The notes beneath the pieces are model-generated. The model saw nothing but the letters and a program-made list of their open reading frames with translations. It ran no database searches and had not been told where the DNA came from. The position numbers and the translations under genes were made by a program. A stretch of 64,000 nucleotides of DNA, from assembly GCF_019711595.1 (NCBI RefSeq), contig NZ_JAIGNR010000002.1, forward strand, positions 62,001 through 126,000, written 5' to 3'. Of the stretch, positions 1 to 10,641 are shown in pieces (position 1 is the stretch's first letter; the number at the start of each line of letters is the position of its first letter). This DNA is from Qipengyuania sphaerica (GTDB lineage Bacteria; Pseudomonadota; Alphaproteobacteria; Sphingomonadales; Sphingomonadaceae).

Positions 1-1524
1 CATGAGCCCGCCCACGGCGCGCATCACGTACATGGGGAACATCGCCGATACGCTGTCGGCAAACGACCACACGAGGTATCCGTCGGGGCCGTATTCGCGC
101 CACATGAGACCCTGCATGATGCCGGCGACCCACATGCTGGCGGCGTAGAAGACGATGCCGATCGTCGCGAGCCAGAAGTGCCAGTTGATCATGCGCAGCG
201 AGTACATCCGTTCGCGCTTCCACAGGCGGGGCACGAGGAAATAGACGCAGGCGAAAGTAATCAGCCCGTTCCACCCCAGCGCGCCCGAATGGACATGGCC
301 GATCGTCCAGTCGGTATAGTGCGACAGGCTGTTGACGCTCTTGATCGACAGCATCGGGCCTTCGAAAGTGCTCATGCCGTAGAAGGCGAGCGCCATCACC
401 ATCATGCGGATGATCGGATCGGTGCGGACCTTGTCCCAGGCACCGTTCAGGGTCATCAGCCCGTTGATCATCCCGCCCCAGCTCGGCATCCACAGCATGA
501 TCGAAAACACCATGCCCAGCGTCTGCGCCCAGTCGGGCAGCGCGGTATAATGGAGATGGTGCGGTCCCGCCCAGATATAGAGGAAGATCAGCGACCAGAA
601 GTGAATGATCGACAGGCGGTAGGAATAGACCGGTCGTTCGGCCTGCTTCGGCACGAAGTAATACATCATCGCCAGGAAACCGGCGGTCAGGAAGAAACCG
701 ACAGCGTTATGGCCGTACCACCACTGGGTCAGCGCATCCTGGACACCGGCGAAGGCAGAATAGCTCTTCGCACCCAGCAGGCTCACCGGCATGGCGAGGT
801 TGTTGACGATGTGGAGCATCGCCACCGTCACGATGAAGGCGAGGTAGAACCAGTTCGCCACATAGATATGCGGCTCCTTGCGCTTGGCCAGCGTACCCAC
901 GAAGACGATGAAATAGGCCACCCAGACGATCGTCAGCCACAGGTCGACATACCATTCGGGCTCGGCATATTCCTTCGATTGCGTGACACCGAGCAGGTAG
1001 CCGGTCGCCGCTAGAACGATGAACAGCTGGTAGCCCCAGAACACGAAGCGGGCGAGGCCAGGGAAGGCGAGCTGCGTACGACTGGTACGCTGGACGACGT
1101 AAAAACTCGTAGCGAGAAGGGCATTGCCGCCAAAGGCGAAGATCACTGCACTGGTATGCAGCGGGCGCAGGCGGCCGAAGTTGAAGTAAGGCTCGAAATT
1201 CAACTGCGGAAAGGCAAGCTGCGCGGCAATGAAGACGCCTGCCAAAAGGCCTGCGAGGCCCCAGAACATGGTCGCGATCACGCCCCAGCGAATCACGTCA
1301 TCGTCATAGCGCGACGGGCCTTCCGGCATGCTGAAAAAGCCCTGCGCCTTGCCCATCGGGTCGAACCGCGATGCGCTCATCCAGATCATTACGAAGCCCA
1401 GCAGGGCGATGATCCAGGCATGCGCGGCAAAGCCGCCATCGGCTGCACCCAGGGCCGCCGCCATCGCGGCAAGCATTACCAGGAACCACAGGCCCACCCG
1501 GCCCAGCGCAGTTTCCGCTCGCAT
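1..1524 (-). CDS. ccoN: Cytochrome cbb3 oxidase subunit I CcoN, C-terminus off the left edge
   Basis: This is the catalytic haem-copper subunit of the high-affinity cbb3 terminal oxidase, an inner-membrane protein that reduces oxygen at low tension. I translated 508 codons from the ATG at 1524. The reading shows many membrane helices and the expected histidines: [10 protein letters not shown] for a low-spin haem ligand, WYGHNAVG and GPHHLHY for the CuB and active-site histidines, and HVHSGALGW for haem ligands. CcoN is usually 480-560 residues, so only a short C-terminal piece is missing. The rest of a ccoNOQP operon should lie outside the window. An FNR box sits 52-65 bases upstream, matching low-oxygen induction by FnrL or FixK. 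Confidence 0.95.
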   Translation of the reverse strand, partial: MRAETALGRVGLWFLVMLAAMAAALGAADGGFAAHAWIIALLGFVMIWMSASRFDPMGKAQGFFSMPEGPSRYDDDVIRWGVIATMFWGLAGLLAGVFIAAQLAFPQLNFEPYFNFGRLRPLHTSAVIFAFGGNALLATSFYVVQRTSRTQLAFPGLARFVFWGYQLFIVLAATGYLLGVTQSKEYAEPEWYVDLWLTIVWVAYFIVFVGTLAKRKEPHIYVANWFYLAFIVTVAMLHIVNNLAMPVSLLGAKSYSAFAGVQDALTQWWYGHNAVGFFLTAGFLAMMYYFVPKQAERPVYSYRLSIIHFWSLIFLYIWAGPHHLHYTALPDWAQTLGMVFSIMLWMPSWGGMINGLMTLNGAWDKVRTDPIIRMMVMALAFYGMSTFEGPMLSIKSVNSLSHYTDWTIGHVHSGALGWNGLITFACVYFLVPRLWKRERMYSLRMINWHFWLATIGIVFYAASMWVAGIMQGLMWREYGPDGYLVWSFADSVSAMFPMYVMRAVGGLM

Positions 1525-1575
1525 AAAATTCTCCGTCCTTTTGCGGTGGGTTAGGCGGCAGGGCCGCGATGGGCA

Positions 1576-1589
1576 TTGACCCAGATCAA
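1576..1589. promoter_or_regulatory. FNR/FixK box upstream of ccoN
   Basis: The sequence is TTGACCCAGATCAA. It matches the FNR/FixK consensus TTGAT-N4-ATCAA at nine of ten defined positions. It lies between the end of the FixK-like gene and the ccoN start, with its centre about 58 bases before the ATG. That is a usual place for a class II activator site at -41.5 with a short leader. Confidence 0.85.
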
Positions 1590-1603
1590 ATTTGGAAAAG
1601 AAA

Positions 1604-2305
1604 TCACGCCGCCTCGCGCAGGAACCCCGCACGGCCTCGCAGTAGCGAGGGCTTGAGGAGGACGATGCCGGAGCGTCCGAGCGTTTCGATGACCCGCTCG
1701 TCCTTCAGCTTCGTGAGCTGGCGGCTCACGGTTTCGATCGTCAGTCCGAGGCTTTCGGCAATGTCGCGGCGCGACATCGGCAGGTCGAGCGCGATGCGCC
1801 CGTCCTGTTCGACACCGATGCGCTCGGCCATCGCGAGGAGGAACACGGCGAGCCTCTCGCGTGCGTTCTTGCGGCCAAGCGCAATGGTCTTCTCGCGGCA
1901 ACGCCGCAGAGAAAGCGTCGTATTCTCGAGCAGATATCGCAACACGCCCGCTTCGCCTGCTGCCAGCGCGAGGAAATCCGCCGATGCGAAGGTCAGGATG
2001 TCGCTGTCGCGCAGCGCGCTTAGCGAGTAGGAATAATTATCGGGTTCGGGGACGGTGAAAACATCGCCGGGAAAATGGAATGCCACGATCTGGTCGCGCG
2101 ATTGCGAGGCGTGGGCGACCAGCTTCGTCGCACCCCGCGCTACGAAGACGATCTGCTGGCCTTCTTCCGCGATTTCGAGCGACGTATCGCGGGCAAGCTG
2201 GCGCAGGGTCGCGAGCGTGCGGAAGCGCAGGTGCGCCGCATCCGTCAGGCTTGCCGGAAGAACCCGGCTGGCGAACAGCTCGAAGGCCTGGGCGAAAGTA
2301 ATCAT
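1604..2305 (-). CDS. Crp/FNR-family regulator, FixK-like, without Fe-S cysteines
   Basis: A transcription factor with a cyclic-nucleotide-binding-like beta barrel (about residues 15-120), a dimer helix and a C-terminal winged helix. The recognition helix contains ETVSRQL, giving the E-x2-S-R pattern that reads TTGAT half-sites in FNR and FixK. I start it at MITFAQ (233 residues); an in-frame ATG 48 bases upstream would lie across the FNR box. The protein has a single cysteine (SLRRC) and no N-terminal cluster, so it should not bind an oxygen-sensing 4Fe-4S centre as FnrL does. It lies between FNR boxes, one in its own promoter and one before ccoN, suggesting a relay that is itself FNR-controlled. 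FixK versus another Cys-less subgroup cannot be settled by eye. Confidence 0.88.
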   Translation of the reverse strand: MITFAQAFELFASRVLPASLTDAAHLRFRTLATLRQLARDTSLEIAEEGQQIVFVARGATKLVAHASQSRDQIVAFHFPGDVFTVPEPDNYSYSLSALRDSDILTFASADFLALAAGEAGVLRYLLENTTLSLRRCREKTIALGRKNARERLAVFLLAMAERIGVEQDGRIALDLPMSRRDIAESLGLTIETVSRQLTKLKDERVIETLGRSGIVLLKPSLLRGRAGFLREAA

Positions 2306-2339
2306 GCAGCCTGACTGGCGCGAAACCGGTTTGCTTGCC

Positions 2340-2353
2340 TTGATCCAGATCAA
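2340..2353. promoter_or_regulatory. Perfect FNR box between the FixK-like gene and ompW
   Basis: The sequence TTGATCCAGATCAA is a perfect TTGAT-N4-ATCAA palindrome. Its near edge is 35 bases upstream of the regulator start and 94 bases upstream of the ompW start on the opposite strand. It could serve autoregulation, ompW control, or both. OmpW is a known FNR target in Escherichia coli. Confidence 0.9.
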
Positions 2354-2446
2354 TGCCGGGCCGGGTCTGCCGCATTAATTCATCGTCCGACGCCGCAAGA
2401 ACCCTGGGTCGCATGGTGCGACCGCTGCGGCGCTAAGGACGACACG

Positions 2447-3115
2447 ATGAAGAAGTTGCTCGCGGCCGCACTCTGCGGTGCTGCCATGCTCGCAACCCCT
2501 GCCATGGCGCAGGACGATGACGGCAAGATCCAGGTCAAGTTGCTTGGCACCTATGTCATGCCCGACGGCGAAATCTCTTCGGTGAATACCGACATCGTCG
2601 GCCTTCCCGCGGGCACGCAGACCGAGGCCAACGACAATTTCGTCCCCACGCTGGCAGTCGAATATTTCGTCAGTCCCGAATTCTCGATCGAGACGATCTG
2701 CTGCGTGACGCAGCATGATGTCGATGCGGTTTCGGGCTTGACCGGCGCCGAACTCGTTTCGGACGGCAAGCTCATCCCGGCGACATTCACCGCCAAGTAT
2801 CATTTCGATGCCGGCGGGGTGAAACCCTATCTCGGAGCGGGTGCGACCTATTTCTGGTGGATCGACGCCGAACCCGGCGCGGATACCATCCCCCTCGGTG
2901 TGACGCGCACCACGCTGTCCGACGAATTCGGCTTCGTGCTGCAGGCGGGTGCGGACATCGCGCTGGGAGATGGCGGCATGGGCTTCACGCTCGATGCCAA
3001 GCGCTATTTCGTCGGCACGACGGCGCGCTGGTTCGCCGGCGACACGCTGGCCATCGAAACCGAACACGATCTCGACCCCTGGGTCCTCAGTGCAGGCGTG
3101 AGCTACCGCTTCTGA
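2447..3115 (+). CDS. ompW: OmpW/AlkL-family outer membrane protein
   Basis: A small beta-barrel porin thought to let hydrophobic or small compounds cross the outer membrane. The 222-residue product starts with a clear signal peptide (MKKLLAAALC...ATPAMA, cleavage near residue 21 before QDDD). It has alternating strands typical of the family, such as FTAKYHF, GVKPYLGAGATY and the terminal VSAGVSYRF-like ending (LSAGVSYRF) recognised by the BAM complex. An AAGGA ribosome site lies 7 bases before the ATG. A strong terminator follows. The shared FNR box upstream suggests induction under low oxygen. Its natural substrate cannot be read from the sequence. Confidence 0.88.
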   Translation: MKKLLAAALCGAAMLATPAMAQDDDGKIQVKLLGTYVMPDGEISSVNTDIVGLPAGTQTEANDNFVPTLAVEYFVSPEFSIETICCVTQHDVDAVSGLTGAELVSDGKLIPATFTAKYHFDAGGVKPYLGAGATYFWWIDAEPGADTIPLGVTRTTLSDEFGFVLQAGADIALGDGGMGFTLDAKRYFVGTTARWFAGDTLAIETEHDLDPWVLSAGVSYRF

Positions 3116-3158
3116 CCCCATTTCCATAGGCGTCCCTCGGGGGAGTGGACGCCTTGCT

Positions 3159-3196
3159 GCCCCCCGGCATCTTCTCCCGCCGGGGGGCTTTTCTTA
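3159..3196 (+). terminator. Rho-independent terminator after ompW
   Basis: A perfect 10-bp stem (GCCCCCCGGC at 3159-3168 with its complement at 3179-3188) with a 10-base loop, followed by TTTTCTTA. It closes ompW and isolates it from the MATE gene. Confidence 0.9.
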
Positions 3197-3434
3197 TTCA
3201 GATAGGGTCCAGCAACCGAGGCTCGGCCTGCTGGATCTTTGCAGTCACGACTTCGGCAGGAAGCCGCCGCAAGGCTCGGCATTCTTGTGAAACGGTCTGA
3301 CAGCGGATAGGCCGCTCTTCCACCAAGCCTGCCGACACATTGTCGACCTGCCCGAAGAGCCAGACCTGACGACTACGGCCTCCCCCTCCCCCAGCCTCGA
3401 TACCCGCGCGATCTGGGCGATTGCCCTGCCCGCC

Positions 3435-4712
3435 ATGGTGACCAATGTCGCCACGGCGCTGATCGGGATCGGCGACATGTGGATCGTCGGCCAGCTCGGC
3501 GACGCGCCGACACAAGGGGCGGTCGATGTCGGCGCACGGCTTTTCGCCGTGTTGTTCACGGTGATGAACTTCCTCAAGACCGGGACGACCGGACTGGTGG
3601 CGCAGGCCGGTACGCGTTCGGGTGCGGACGCGCAGGCGGCGGTGCTGCTGCGCGGGCTGCTGGTCGGCCTGGCGATTGCGGCGCTGCTGCTGCTTGCCAA
3701 GCCGCTGCTGCTGCCGTTCGCCCTCGATGCGCTGGGAGCGGATGGCGATGTGCGCGCGGCCGCGGGCATCTACGCCGATATCCGTTACTGGAGCGCGCCG
3801 GCCGTGATGGCCAATTTCGCCGCCATCGGTTTCCTCGTGGGCCAGCGGCGGATGAAGACCGTGCTGCTGCTCGAGGTGGCCTACAACCTCCTCAATGTCG
3901 GGCTGGGCCTGTGGTTCGTGCTCGGCCTCGACTGGGGCATTGCGGGCATCGGCTGGTCGAGCTTCATCGCCGAATTTGCCAAGCTTGGCGTTCTTGCGAT
4001 GATCCTGATGGGCGGCGCGGGCGGGAAAGCGCTATGGAAAAGGGCACGCAAGGGCGGGATCGCGAGGCTTTCCGAACTGAGGCCTTTCCTGTCGGTCAAT
4101 CGCGACCTGTTCCTGCGCACGCTGGTGCTGGTCGTCGCACTGGCGGGCCTGACCCGCCTGTCTGCCGAAAGGGGGGCTGTCACGCTGGCGGCCAACGGCA
4201 TCATCTACCAGCTGTTCGTTTTCACCGCCCTGTTGCTCGACGGGTTCGAGAATGCAGCGCAGGTGTTGAATGGCGAACGCGTCGGCGGGAAGGACCGGAG
4301 CGGCTTCACCGCCTATGTGCGCGCAATCCTCTTGCGCGGCATGGCAGCGGCAGCGCTCCTATCTCTGGGCTTCGCACTATTTGCGGACCCGATCCTTGCC
4401 AGCTTTGCGGCGACCGAGGCGGTGCGCTTAGAGGCGCAGGCGCTCGGCTGGTGGCTGGTGGTCATCCCGTTTCTAGGCCTTGCCGGTTTCGTGCTCGATG
4501 GGGTCTATGTCGGTGCCAGCTGGACGCGGCACCTCCTGCTTACCATGCTGGGGGCGGCAGCGGTCTATGCTCTCGCGCTCTGGCTCAGCTGGCCGCTCGG
4601 CAGCCACGGCCTCTGGCTATCCTTCTGCCTGTTCCTGGTTGCCCGCGCAGTCTTGCAACTGGCCTTCATGCCAAGGCTGTTGAACCGCGAGTTCGCACCT
4701 AGAAGCGGCTGA
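3435..4712 (+). CDS. MATE-family multidrug efflux transporter
   Basis: An inner-membrane cation-coupled exporter of the MATE fold, with about twelve hydrophobic helices. The region beginning IWAIALPAMVTNVA is the family's first helix and continues upstream of the ATG at 3435. The frame is open from 3291, but it contains no ATG, GTG or TTG before 3435. Starting at the ATG would remove half of helix 1. A CTG at 3366 (LTTTASPSPS...) preceded by GAAGAG would give a normal N-terminus, so the true start is probably non-standard. The stop codon touches the stop of the converging diguanylate cyclase gene with no spacer. The substrate is unknown. Confidence 0.85.
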   Translation: MVTNVATALIGIGDMWIVGQLGDAPTQGAVDVGARLFAVLFTVMNFLKTGTTGLVAQAGTRSGADAQAAVLLRGLLVGLAIAALLLLAKPLLLPFALDALGADGDVRAAAGIYADIRYWSAPAVMANFAAIGFLVGQRRMKTVLLLEVAYNLLNVGLGLWFVLGLDWGIAGIGWSSFIAEFAKLGVLAMILMGGAGGKALWKRARKGGIARLSELRPFLSVNRDLFLRTLVLVVALAGLTRLSAERGAVTLAANGIIYQLFVFTALLLDGFENAAQVLNGERVGGKDRSGFTAYVRAILLRGMAAAALLSLGFALFADPILASFAATEAVRLEAQALGWWLVVIPFLGLAGFVLDGVYVGASWTRHLLLTMLGAAAVYALALWLSWPLGSHGLWLSFCLFLVARAVLQLAFMPRLLNREFAPRSG

Positions 4713-5924
4713 CTAGCCAGTCGCGGACTGCGGGTCCCGCTTGCCGGATATGATATTGCTGATCGTCGCGCCCACTCCATCGGAATTGCCGCGCACTGTC
4801 CGGTTCCGGCCTTCCTGCTTGGCGGTATACAGCGCCGCATCGGCCCTTGCGAAGACCTTGCCGTAGCCCTCGCCCTCACGGCGTCCGGCTACGCCGAAGC
4901 TGGCGCTGAGACGATGATCGTCCGGCATGCCCTCGACAGGCTGCGTGGATATCCCGTGGCGGATACGCTCGGCCATCGCGACAGCTGCCGCGCCGTCGCA
5001 ATTCCACGCTAGCACGCAGAATTCCTCGCCACCGATGCGCCCGGCGATATCGTGGTCGCGGATCGTGCGATTGATAACCTCGCCGAAGGCAGCGATGGCG
5101 CGATCGCCCACCTGGTGGCCCCAGACGTCGTTGACCGATTTGAAATGGTCGAGATCCGCCACTACCAGCGCGACCGGCACATTCTCCTGACGGGCCTCGT
5201 CCATCCGCGCGAGCACTTCCTGCTCGAACCCGCGGCGGGTCCTGAGCCCGGTGAGCATGTCCAGTTCGGCGCTCTCGCGCACCGCCTTGATCTGGTCGTA
5301 GACGCAGGCGCCCACGAGCACGAGCGCGCCCAGCAATGTGATCAAGGTGAGCGAGAAGGAGACAATGGTGTAGTAGAGAGTCTCGCGGTAGACATCGGCG
5401 GTAACGGCCTGCTCGACCATCAGCGTGATGGAGGGGCGGATGAGGAATTGCGCCGCGATCAAACCCTGCATGAAGATGATCAGCCGATCGATCGCCTCGC
5501 GCTTTGGCGCCGCGATCAGGCCCATCATGCACACCAGTTTCATGCAACCATAGGCGATGTTGATCACGATCAGCCGCGCCCCGATGTCGGGCGACATGAC
5601 CATGGCAAGGCCCAGCGTGACCGCAGCGAGCGCATAAATGCCCACGAAGATGCCCAGATGCGTCGGCTGGCCCACTCGCTTCAGCATGCCCCACGAACCG
5701 GAGATCACGCTCAGCGTGTAGAAGAACTGGGTCAGGTGCCAGGTGTAAAAGGCGTCGGTCGGCAGCACGTGCGTGGCGACGAAACCAAGGGTGAAGAAAA
5801 GATAGCCCGCGGCAAAGGCGAGCACGTAGCTGCCCATCTTCCCCCGGTGCCACAGCACGAGGAAAGTCAAGCAAAAGATGACCGCCGTCACCGGCGTTAT
5901 CAAACCGAGTATCTGTCCCTGCAT
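4713..5924 (-). CDS. Membrane-bound diguanylate cyclase (GGDEF)
   Basis: It makes cyclic di-GMP from two GTP. The 403-residue protein has about six membrane helices in residues 1-210 (a MHYT/7TM-like sensor of unknown ligand), then a GGDEF domain. The active-site motif is GGEEF at residues 298-302, so it should be catalytic. RDHD at 289-292, five residues before it, is a product-inhibition I-site of the RxxD type. DxDxFKxxND is present as DLDHFKSVND. There is no EAL domain. It stands alone, converging on the MATE gene. Output is probably surface attachment or motility control, which is inference from the family. Confidence 0.92.
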   Translation of the reverse strand: MQGQILGLITPVTAVIFCLTFLVLWHRGKMGSYVLAFAAGYLFFTLGFVATHVLPTDAFYTWHLTQFFYTLSVISGSWGMLKRVGQPTHLGIFVGIYALAAVTLGLAMVMSPDIGARLIVINIAYGCMKLVCMMGLIAAPKREAIDRLIIFMQGLIAAQFLIRPSITLMVEQAVTADVYRETLYYTIVSFSLTLITLLGALVLVGACVYDQIKAVRESAELDMLTGLRTRRGFEQEVLARMDEARQENVPVALVVADLDHFKSVNDVWGHQVGDRAIAAFGEVINRTIRDHDIAGRIGGEEFCVLAWNCDGAAAVAMAERIRHGISTQPVEGMPDDHRLSASFGVAGRREGEGYGKVFARADAALYTAKQEGRNRTVRGNSDGVGATISNIISGKRDPQSATG

Positions 5925-6031
5925 TGGTCGCCCCTGACCGCCTAGCCCCCCGGCTAGGGAAATTGTCTTAGCATCTCGTAAAGATTTGTCGCGTGCTTAC
6001 AAGTGCTACGCAAAAAATCGCTGATTTCCAA

Positions 6032-7189
6032 TCAGTTATCTTCCATTGCAGACCACAGGGCTTCGCACTTCTCCACCGCCTCGCCGGCCGGATCGAACAA
6101 CGCCTCCACCGCATCGGCGAAATGCTCGACATCGCCGAGAGGTGCGCGCGCGGCGGTTTCTTCCTTGAAGCGCTGCCACGCCTGTTCGCTCTGCGAAAGC
6201 GCGAGCATGGCGCGCGCGATTTCCTCGGGAGCATGCGGATCGACGACGTGGCCGGTCACGCCGTTGCGAATCAGCGCATCGCGCGCGCCGACCGGCGTGG
6301 AGACTATCGCGGGGATGCCCAGTGCGGAGGCCTCGTTGACCACCAGCCCCCATTGTTCCTCCGTCGAGACGAGGCACAATGCCAAGGCGCGCGCCATGGC
6401 CTGCGCCACCTCGCCCGCCTTCAGGAAACCGGTGAAGCTGACGCCATCCCCGGCCTGCGACTTCAACATGCCGGCAAGCTCCCCATCGCCCGCCATCACG
6501 AGGCCGCGTGCAGTCCTGCCCGCCAGCTCGCGATAGCGTGCATAGCCTTCCAGCAGCACGGGCAGGTTCTTCTTTCCGACGAAGCGCCCGACGTAAAGGA
6601 AGTCGCGGTCCTCCCAGCGCACCGCCTCGCTTCCGGCAGCCTTCCGCACGCGCTCTAGGTCGATCGTGTCGTATCCCGGCATCACCGGCTTGTCGCCGAA
6701 ACCCAGGAAGCGCACGTATTCGCGCTGCCGCACACCTGCCACGATGGCCGCCTTGTAGGGCTTGAGCAGCCGCGCCTTGGCCGCTTCCATCACCACGCTG
6801 CGCGGTTTGTCGTCGAACTTGCTGTCGGTCATCATGACCATCGTCTTGCCCGCCGCCGCCAGCCGCCACGACAGCGCGATGATGTCGCGCTCGGAATAGG
6901 GCACGCCGACACAGACCATGTCCGCCCCGCGCAAGGCATTCATCGCCGCGCGATATTTCTCGAAGGCACCGAGCGTCTCGTAGGACCGCCCCGGAAACAG
7001 CGTCACATGGCGCGCATGGGCAACCTCTCCCGGCCGCTCCCACGCATAAGTCTCGCTCGTGGTCGCGTATTCGACCGCAAGCACTTCGGCGCGTCCCGCC
7101 AGCCGCCGTGCCGCCGCTTCTACGCGGTCCACATGGTAGCCGGCGAACTGCGAAAACAGGATTGCGACTTGCGGTAATCTGCCGTCCAT
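6032..7189 (-). CDS. Glycosyltransferase family 4-like protein
   Basis: A 385-residue GT-B enzyme that transfers a sugar from a nucleotide donor to an unknown acceptor, probably in cell-surface glycan synthesis. The C-terminal half carries the group 1 signature: FLYVGRFVGKKN at the domain start, then VMAGDGEL, and the acidic site STEEQWGLVVNEASALG (the E-x7-E pattern). The ATG at 7189 has a GAGG ribosome site 7-9 bases upstream; longer in-frame starts read through low-complexity sequence that looks non-coding. It stands alone between the cyclase gene and ettA, with no other polysaccharide genes nearby, so the pathway is unknown. Confidence 0.85.
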   Translation of the reverse strand: MDGRLPQVAILFSQFAGYHVDRVEAAARRLAGRAEVLAVEYATTSETYAWERPGEVAHARHVTLFPGRSYETLGAFEKYRAAMNALRGADMVCVGVPYSERDIIALSWRLAAAGKTMVMMTDSKFDDKPRSVVMEAAKARLLKPYKAAIVAGVRQREYVRFLGFGDKPVMPGYDTIDLERVRKAAGSEAVRWEDRDFLYVGRFVGKKNLPVLLEGYARYRELAGRTARGLVMAGDGELAGMLKSQAGDGVSFTGFLKAGEVAQAMARALALCLVSTEEQWGLVVNEASALGIPAIVSTPVGARDALIRNGVTGHVVDPHAPEEIARAMLALSQSEQAWQRFKEETAARAPLGDVEHFADAVEALFDPAGEAVEKCEALWSAMEDN

Positions 7190-7254
7190 TCCCGTTTCCT
7201 CGCCCATGGTGCCGCACGGCCTATGCGAGCGCGTGCGCGAATGCCAGAGCGACC

Positions 7255-7283
7255 TTGCCCATTCCCCCGCCAATCCCTATCTG
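7255..7283 (+). promoter_or_regulatory. Sigma-70-type promoter for ettA
   Basis: TTGCCC at 7255-7260, a 17-base spacer, then TATCTG at 7278-7283, leaving a leader of about 40 bases before the ettA ATG. Proposed by eye only. Confidence 0.5.
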
Positions 7284-7329
7284 GCCCCCAACTTTCCCGT
7301 CACATCAGACATACCCAAGGATTCGCCCG

Positions 7330-9003
<1,674 letters not shown>

Positions 9004-9016
9004 GCTGGCTTCTGAG

Positions 9017-9043
9017 GTCGTTAGCGGTCAGTCCGCTAACGAC
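9017..9043. terminator. Hairpin between ettA and the converging permease gene
   Basis: A perfect 11-bp stem, GTCGTTAGCGG (9017-9027) with its complement at 9033-9043 and loop TCAGT. No T-run follows on either strand, so termination would be weak or Rho-assisted. Its place between converging genes suits a bidirectional transcript end. Confidence 0.45.
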
Positions 9044-9092
9044 CCGATAGCAGACCTCCGCATATCGGAGGGTTCGAGGCTGGGACCGCAAG

Positions 9093-10373
9093 CTATGCCG
9101 GAGCAGTACCTCGAGGTTTTGTGCGCCCGCCGATCAAGAAATGCAGCATCCCCCCAACCATCATGAGCAAAATGCCCAAAACGCTTGCTTCGGGGCCGGT
9201 TCCGTAAAGAACCCAGGCACAAAATCCGACACCCAAGGTCGCGAGCGGGCGCTGCACCCCGACCTTGATCGCTGCGAGGCAAATGCCGGCATAGAAGAAG
9301 ATCGAAGATGCCGTCGTGATGCGGAGCAGGAAGTCGAGAACCTGCTCTCCGACCGAATTTGAACTCACCAACACCAGAGTGGCGGCAAGCCCAGTTCCGG
9401 CAAGCAGTGGACGCTTGCCGATCCCATGCGCGCTGCCCGGGGCGATCCACTCCGGCAACTGGCCGTCGCGGACCATCCCGAACGGCACTTCGCCAAGCAG
9501 GAGCACGACTGCATTCAGGCATCCAATGGCGGAGATGGCGGCGAACAGGGCGACAGCAGAGCCGGCCCAGGCACCGGCATGGGTTGAGGTAAACATGGCA
9601 ATGGGAGCGGGTGCCCCTCTCAACTCTTCCATGGGAGTGGCCAGCACGACGGCGTTACTGACCGCGAAATAGATGATAAGGACGAACGTCAGCCCCAACA
9701 GGGTGGCGCGAACGACATTGCGTTCCGGGTCGCGAACCCTTTGCGCTATAAGGCTCGCGACTTCGAACCCCAGCAAGGCGAAGCACAGCACACCCACGGT
9801 TGGCGTCAACAGGTCGGCGCTGAACGGTGCGGAGCGCGATTGTGTGAAGACCGAGGGGCTCGAAATGAAGAGATAGGCGGCGATCGCAATAACGAACACC
9901 AGCGGCAGCAGCTTCAAGACCGTCGTGGCGAGCTGGAAGATTCCTGCACCTTTCACCCCGCCCAGGTTTAGGATGGCGATGGCCGAAAGAATTAGGAATG
10001 CGACGAAAATACGCATCGATTGCTCCCCAGCCATCATTGGCAGGAGGAACGAGAGATAGTTGGCGGCGACCATCGACAGCACGGCGCCTGTTCCGACCAG
10101 CAAGAGCCAGTAACTCCATGCGATGATGCGTCCGGGAAGAAGTCCGAGGATGTCGCCGGAAATAGTCAATATGCTGGGCTCGTCGGGATTCCTGACCGTT
10201 AGGTCACCGATCACGCGGGCAATCGTCAGGACGCCGATCCCCGCAGCGAGCCAACCAACGGTGGAAGTCCACCCGAATTGGGCCAGCGAACTCGGGAGGA
10301 CGAAGATGCCGCCTCCGATCATAGATCCGACGACCATCGAAATCGCGGTCCAGAACCCGAACGAACGCTCCAT
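9093..10373 (-). CDS. APC-superfamily amino acid permease
   Basis: A 426-residue inner-membrane transporter with about twelve helices. The first helix holds the APC substrate motif GSMIGGGIFVLP (unwound G-x-G-G-G-I-F). Helix 6 carries GVLCFALLGFEVAS, the usual second substrate contact. The closest described groups are arginine/agmatine-type and basic amino acid permeases, but specificity cannot be assigned. The ribosome site GAGGGGGA lies 8 bases before the ATG. The gene stands alone, convergent with ettA. Confidence 0.85.
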   Translation of the reverse strand: MERSFGFWTAISMVVGSMIGGGIFVLPSSLAQFGWTSTVGWLAAGIGVLTIARVIGDLTVRNPDEPSILTISGDILGLLPGRIIAWSYWLLLVGTGAVLSMVAANYLSFLLPMMAGEQSMRIFVAFLILSAIAILNLGGVKGAGIFQLATTVLKLLPLVFVIAIAAYLFISSPSVFTQSRSAPFSADLLTPTVGVLCFALLGFEVASLIAQRVRDPERNVVRATLLGLTFVLIIYFAVSNAVVLATPMEELRGAPAPIAMFTSTHAGAWAGSAVALFAAISAIGCLNAVVLLLGEVPFGMVRDGQLPEWIAPGSAHGIGKRPLLAGTGLAATLVLVSSNSVGEQVLDFLLRITTASSIFFYAGICLAAIKVGVQRPLATLGVGFCAWVLYGTGPEASVLGILLMMVGGMLHFLIGGRTKPRGTAPA

Positions 10374-10641
10374 AATTTTGTCCCCCTCTCGGGGTGTCGC
10401 ATAGAAACCCGGTTTGGGGAATAGCTAAGCAATTGATGGTAGCGTCCGCTTTCCACCCATACGTGGACGTCCAGACTAGGTGGTGAAATGCCTAAAAGCA
10501 GTCATCGGTACCGCATTTAAGGCAAATTTGACTCACCCCACCCACCTTTGACACAATCGCTCACGAAGCGCCCGAACCGCGGGTGCTGTTCCTGACGGCG
10601 CATCCAACCCGCGCCGGACACGCGAAATTCAAAGGATATCC
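10374..10641. other. Intergenic region between divergent permease and FKBP genes
   Basis: A 268-base divergent promoter region. I see no ORF or RNA gene. Several TTGAC-like hexamers occur (for example TTGACA near 10550), but none is paired with a convincing -10. The stretch around 10480-10560 is richer in A and T than its surroundings, as expected for promoters. Confidence 0.4.

Noticed and set aside
178-1014. A 278-codon plus-strand frame opposite ccoN
   Set aside because: It is the complement of clear CcoN helices and has no recognisable domain or ribosome site.
9017-9043. Strong 11-bp hairpin considered as a regulatory RNA
   Set aside because: It is isolated between converging genes and has no promoter or further structure, so a transcript end is simpler.
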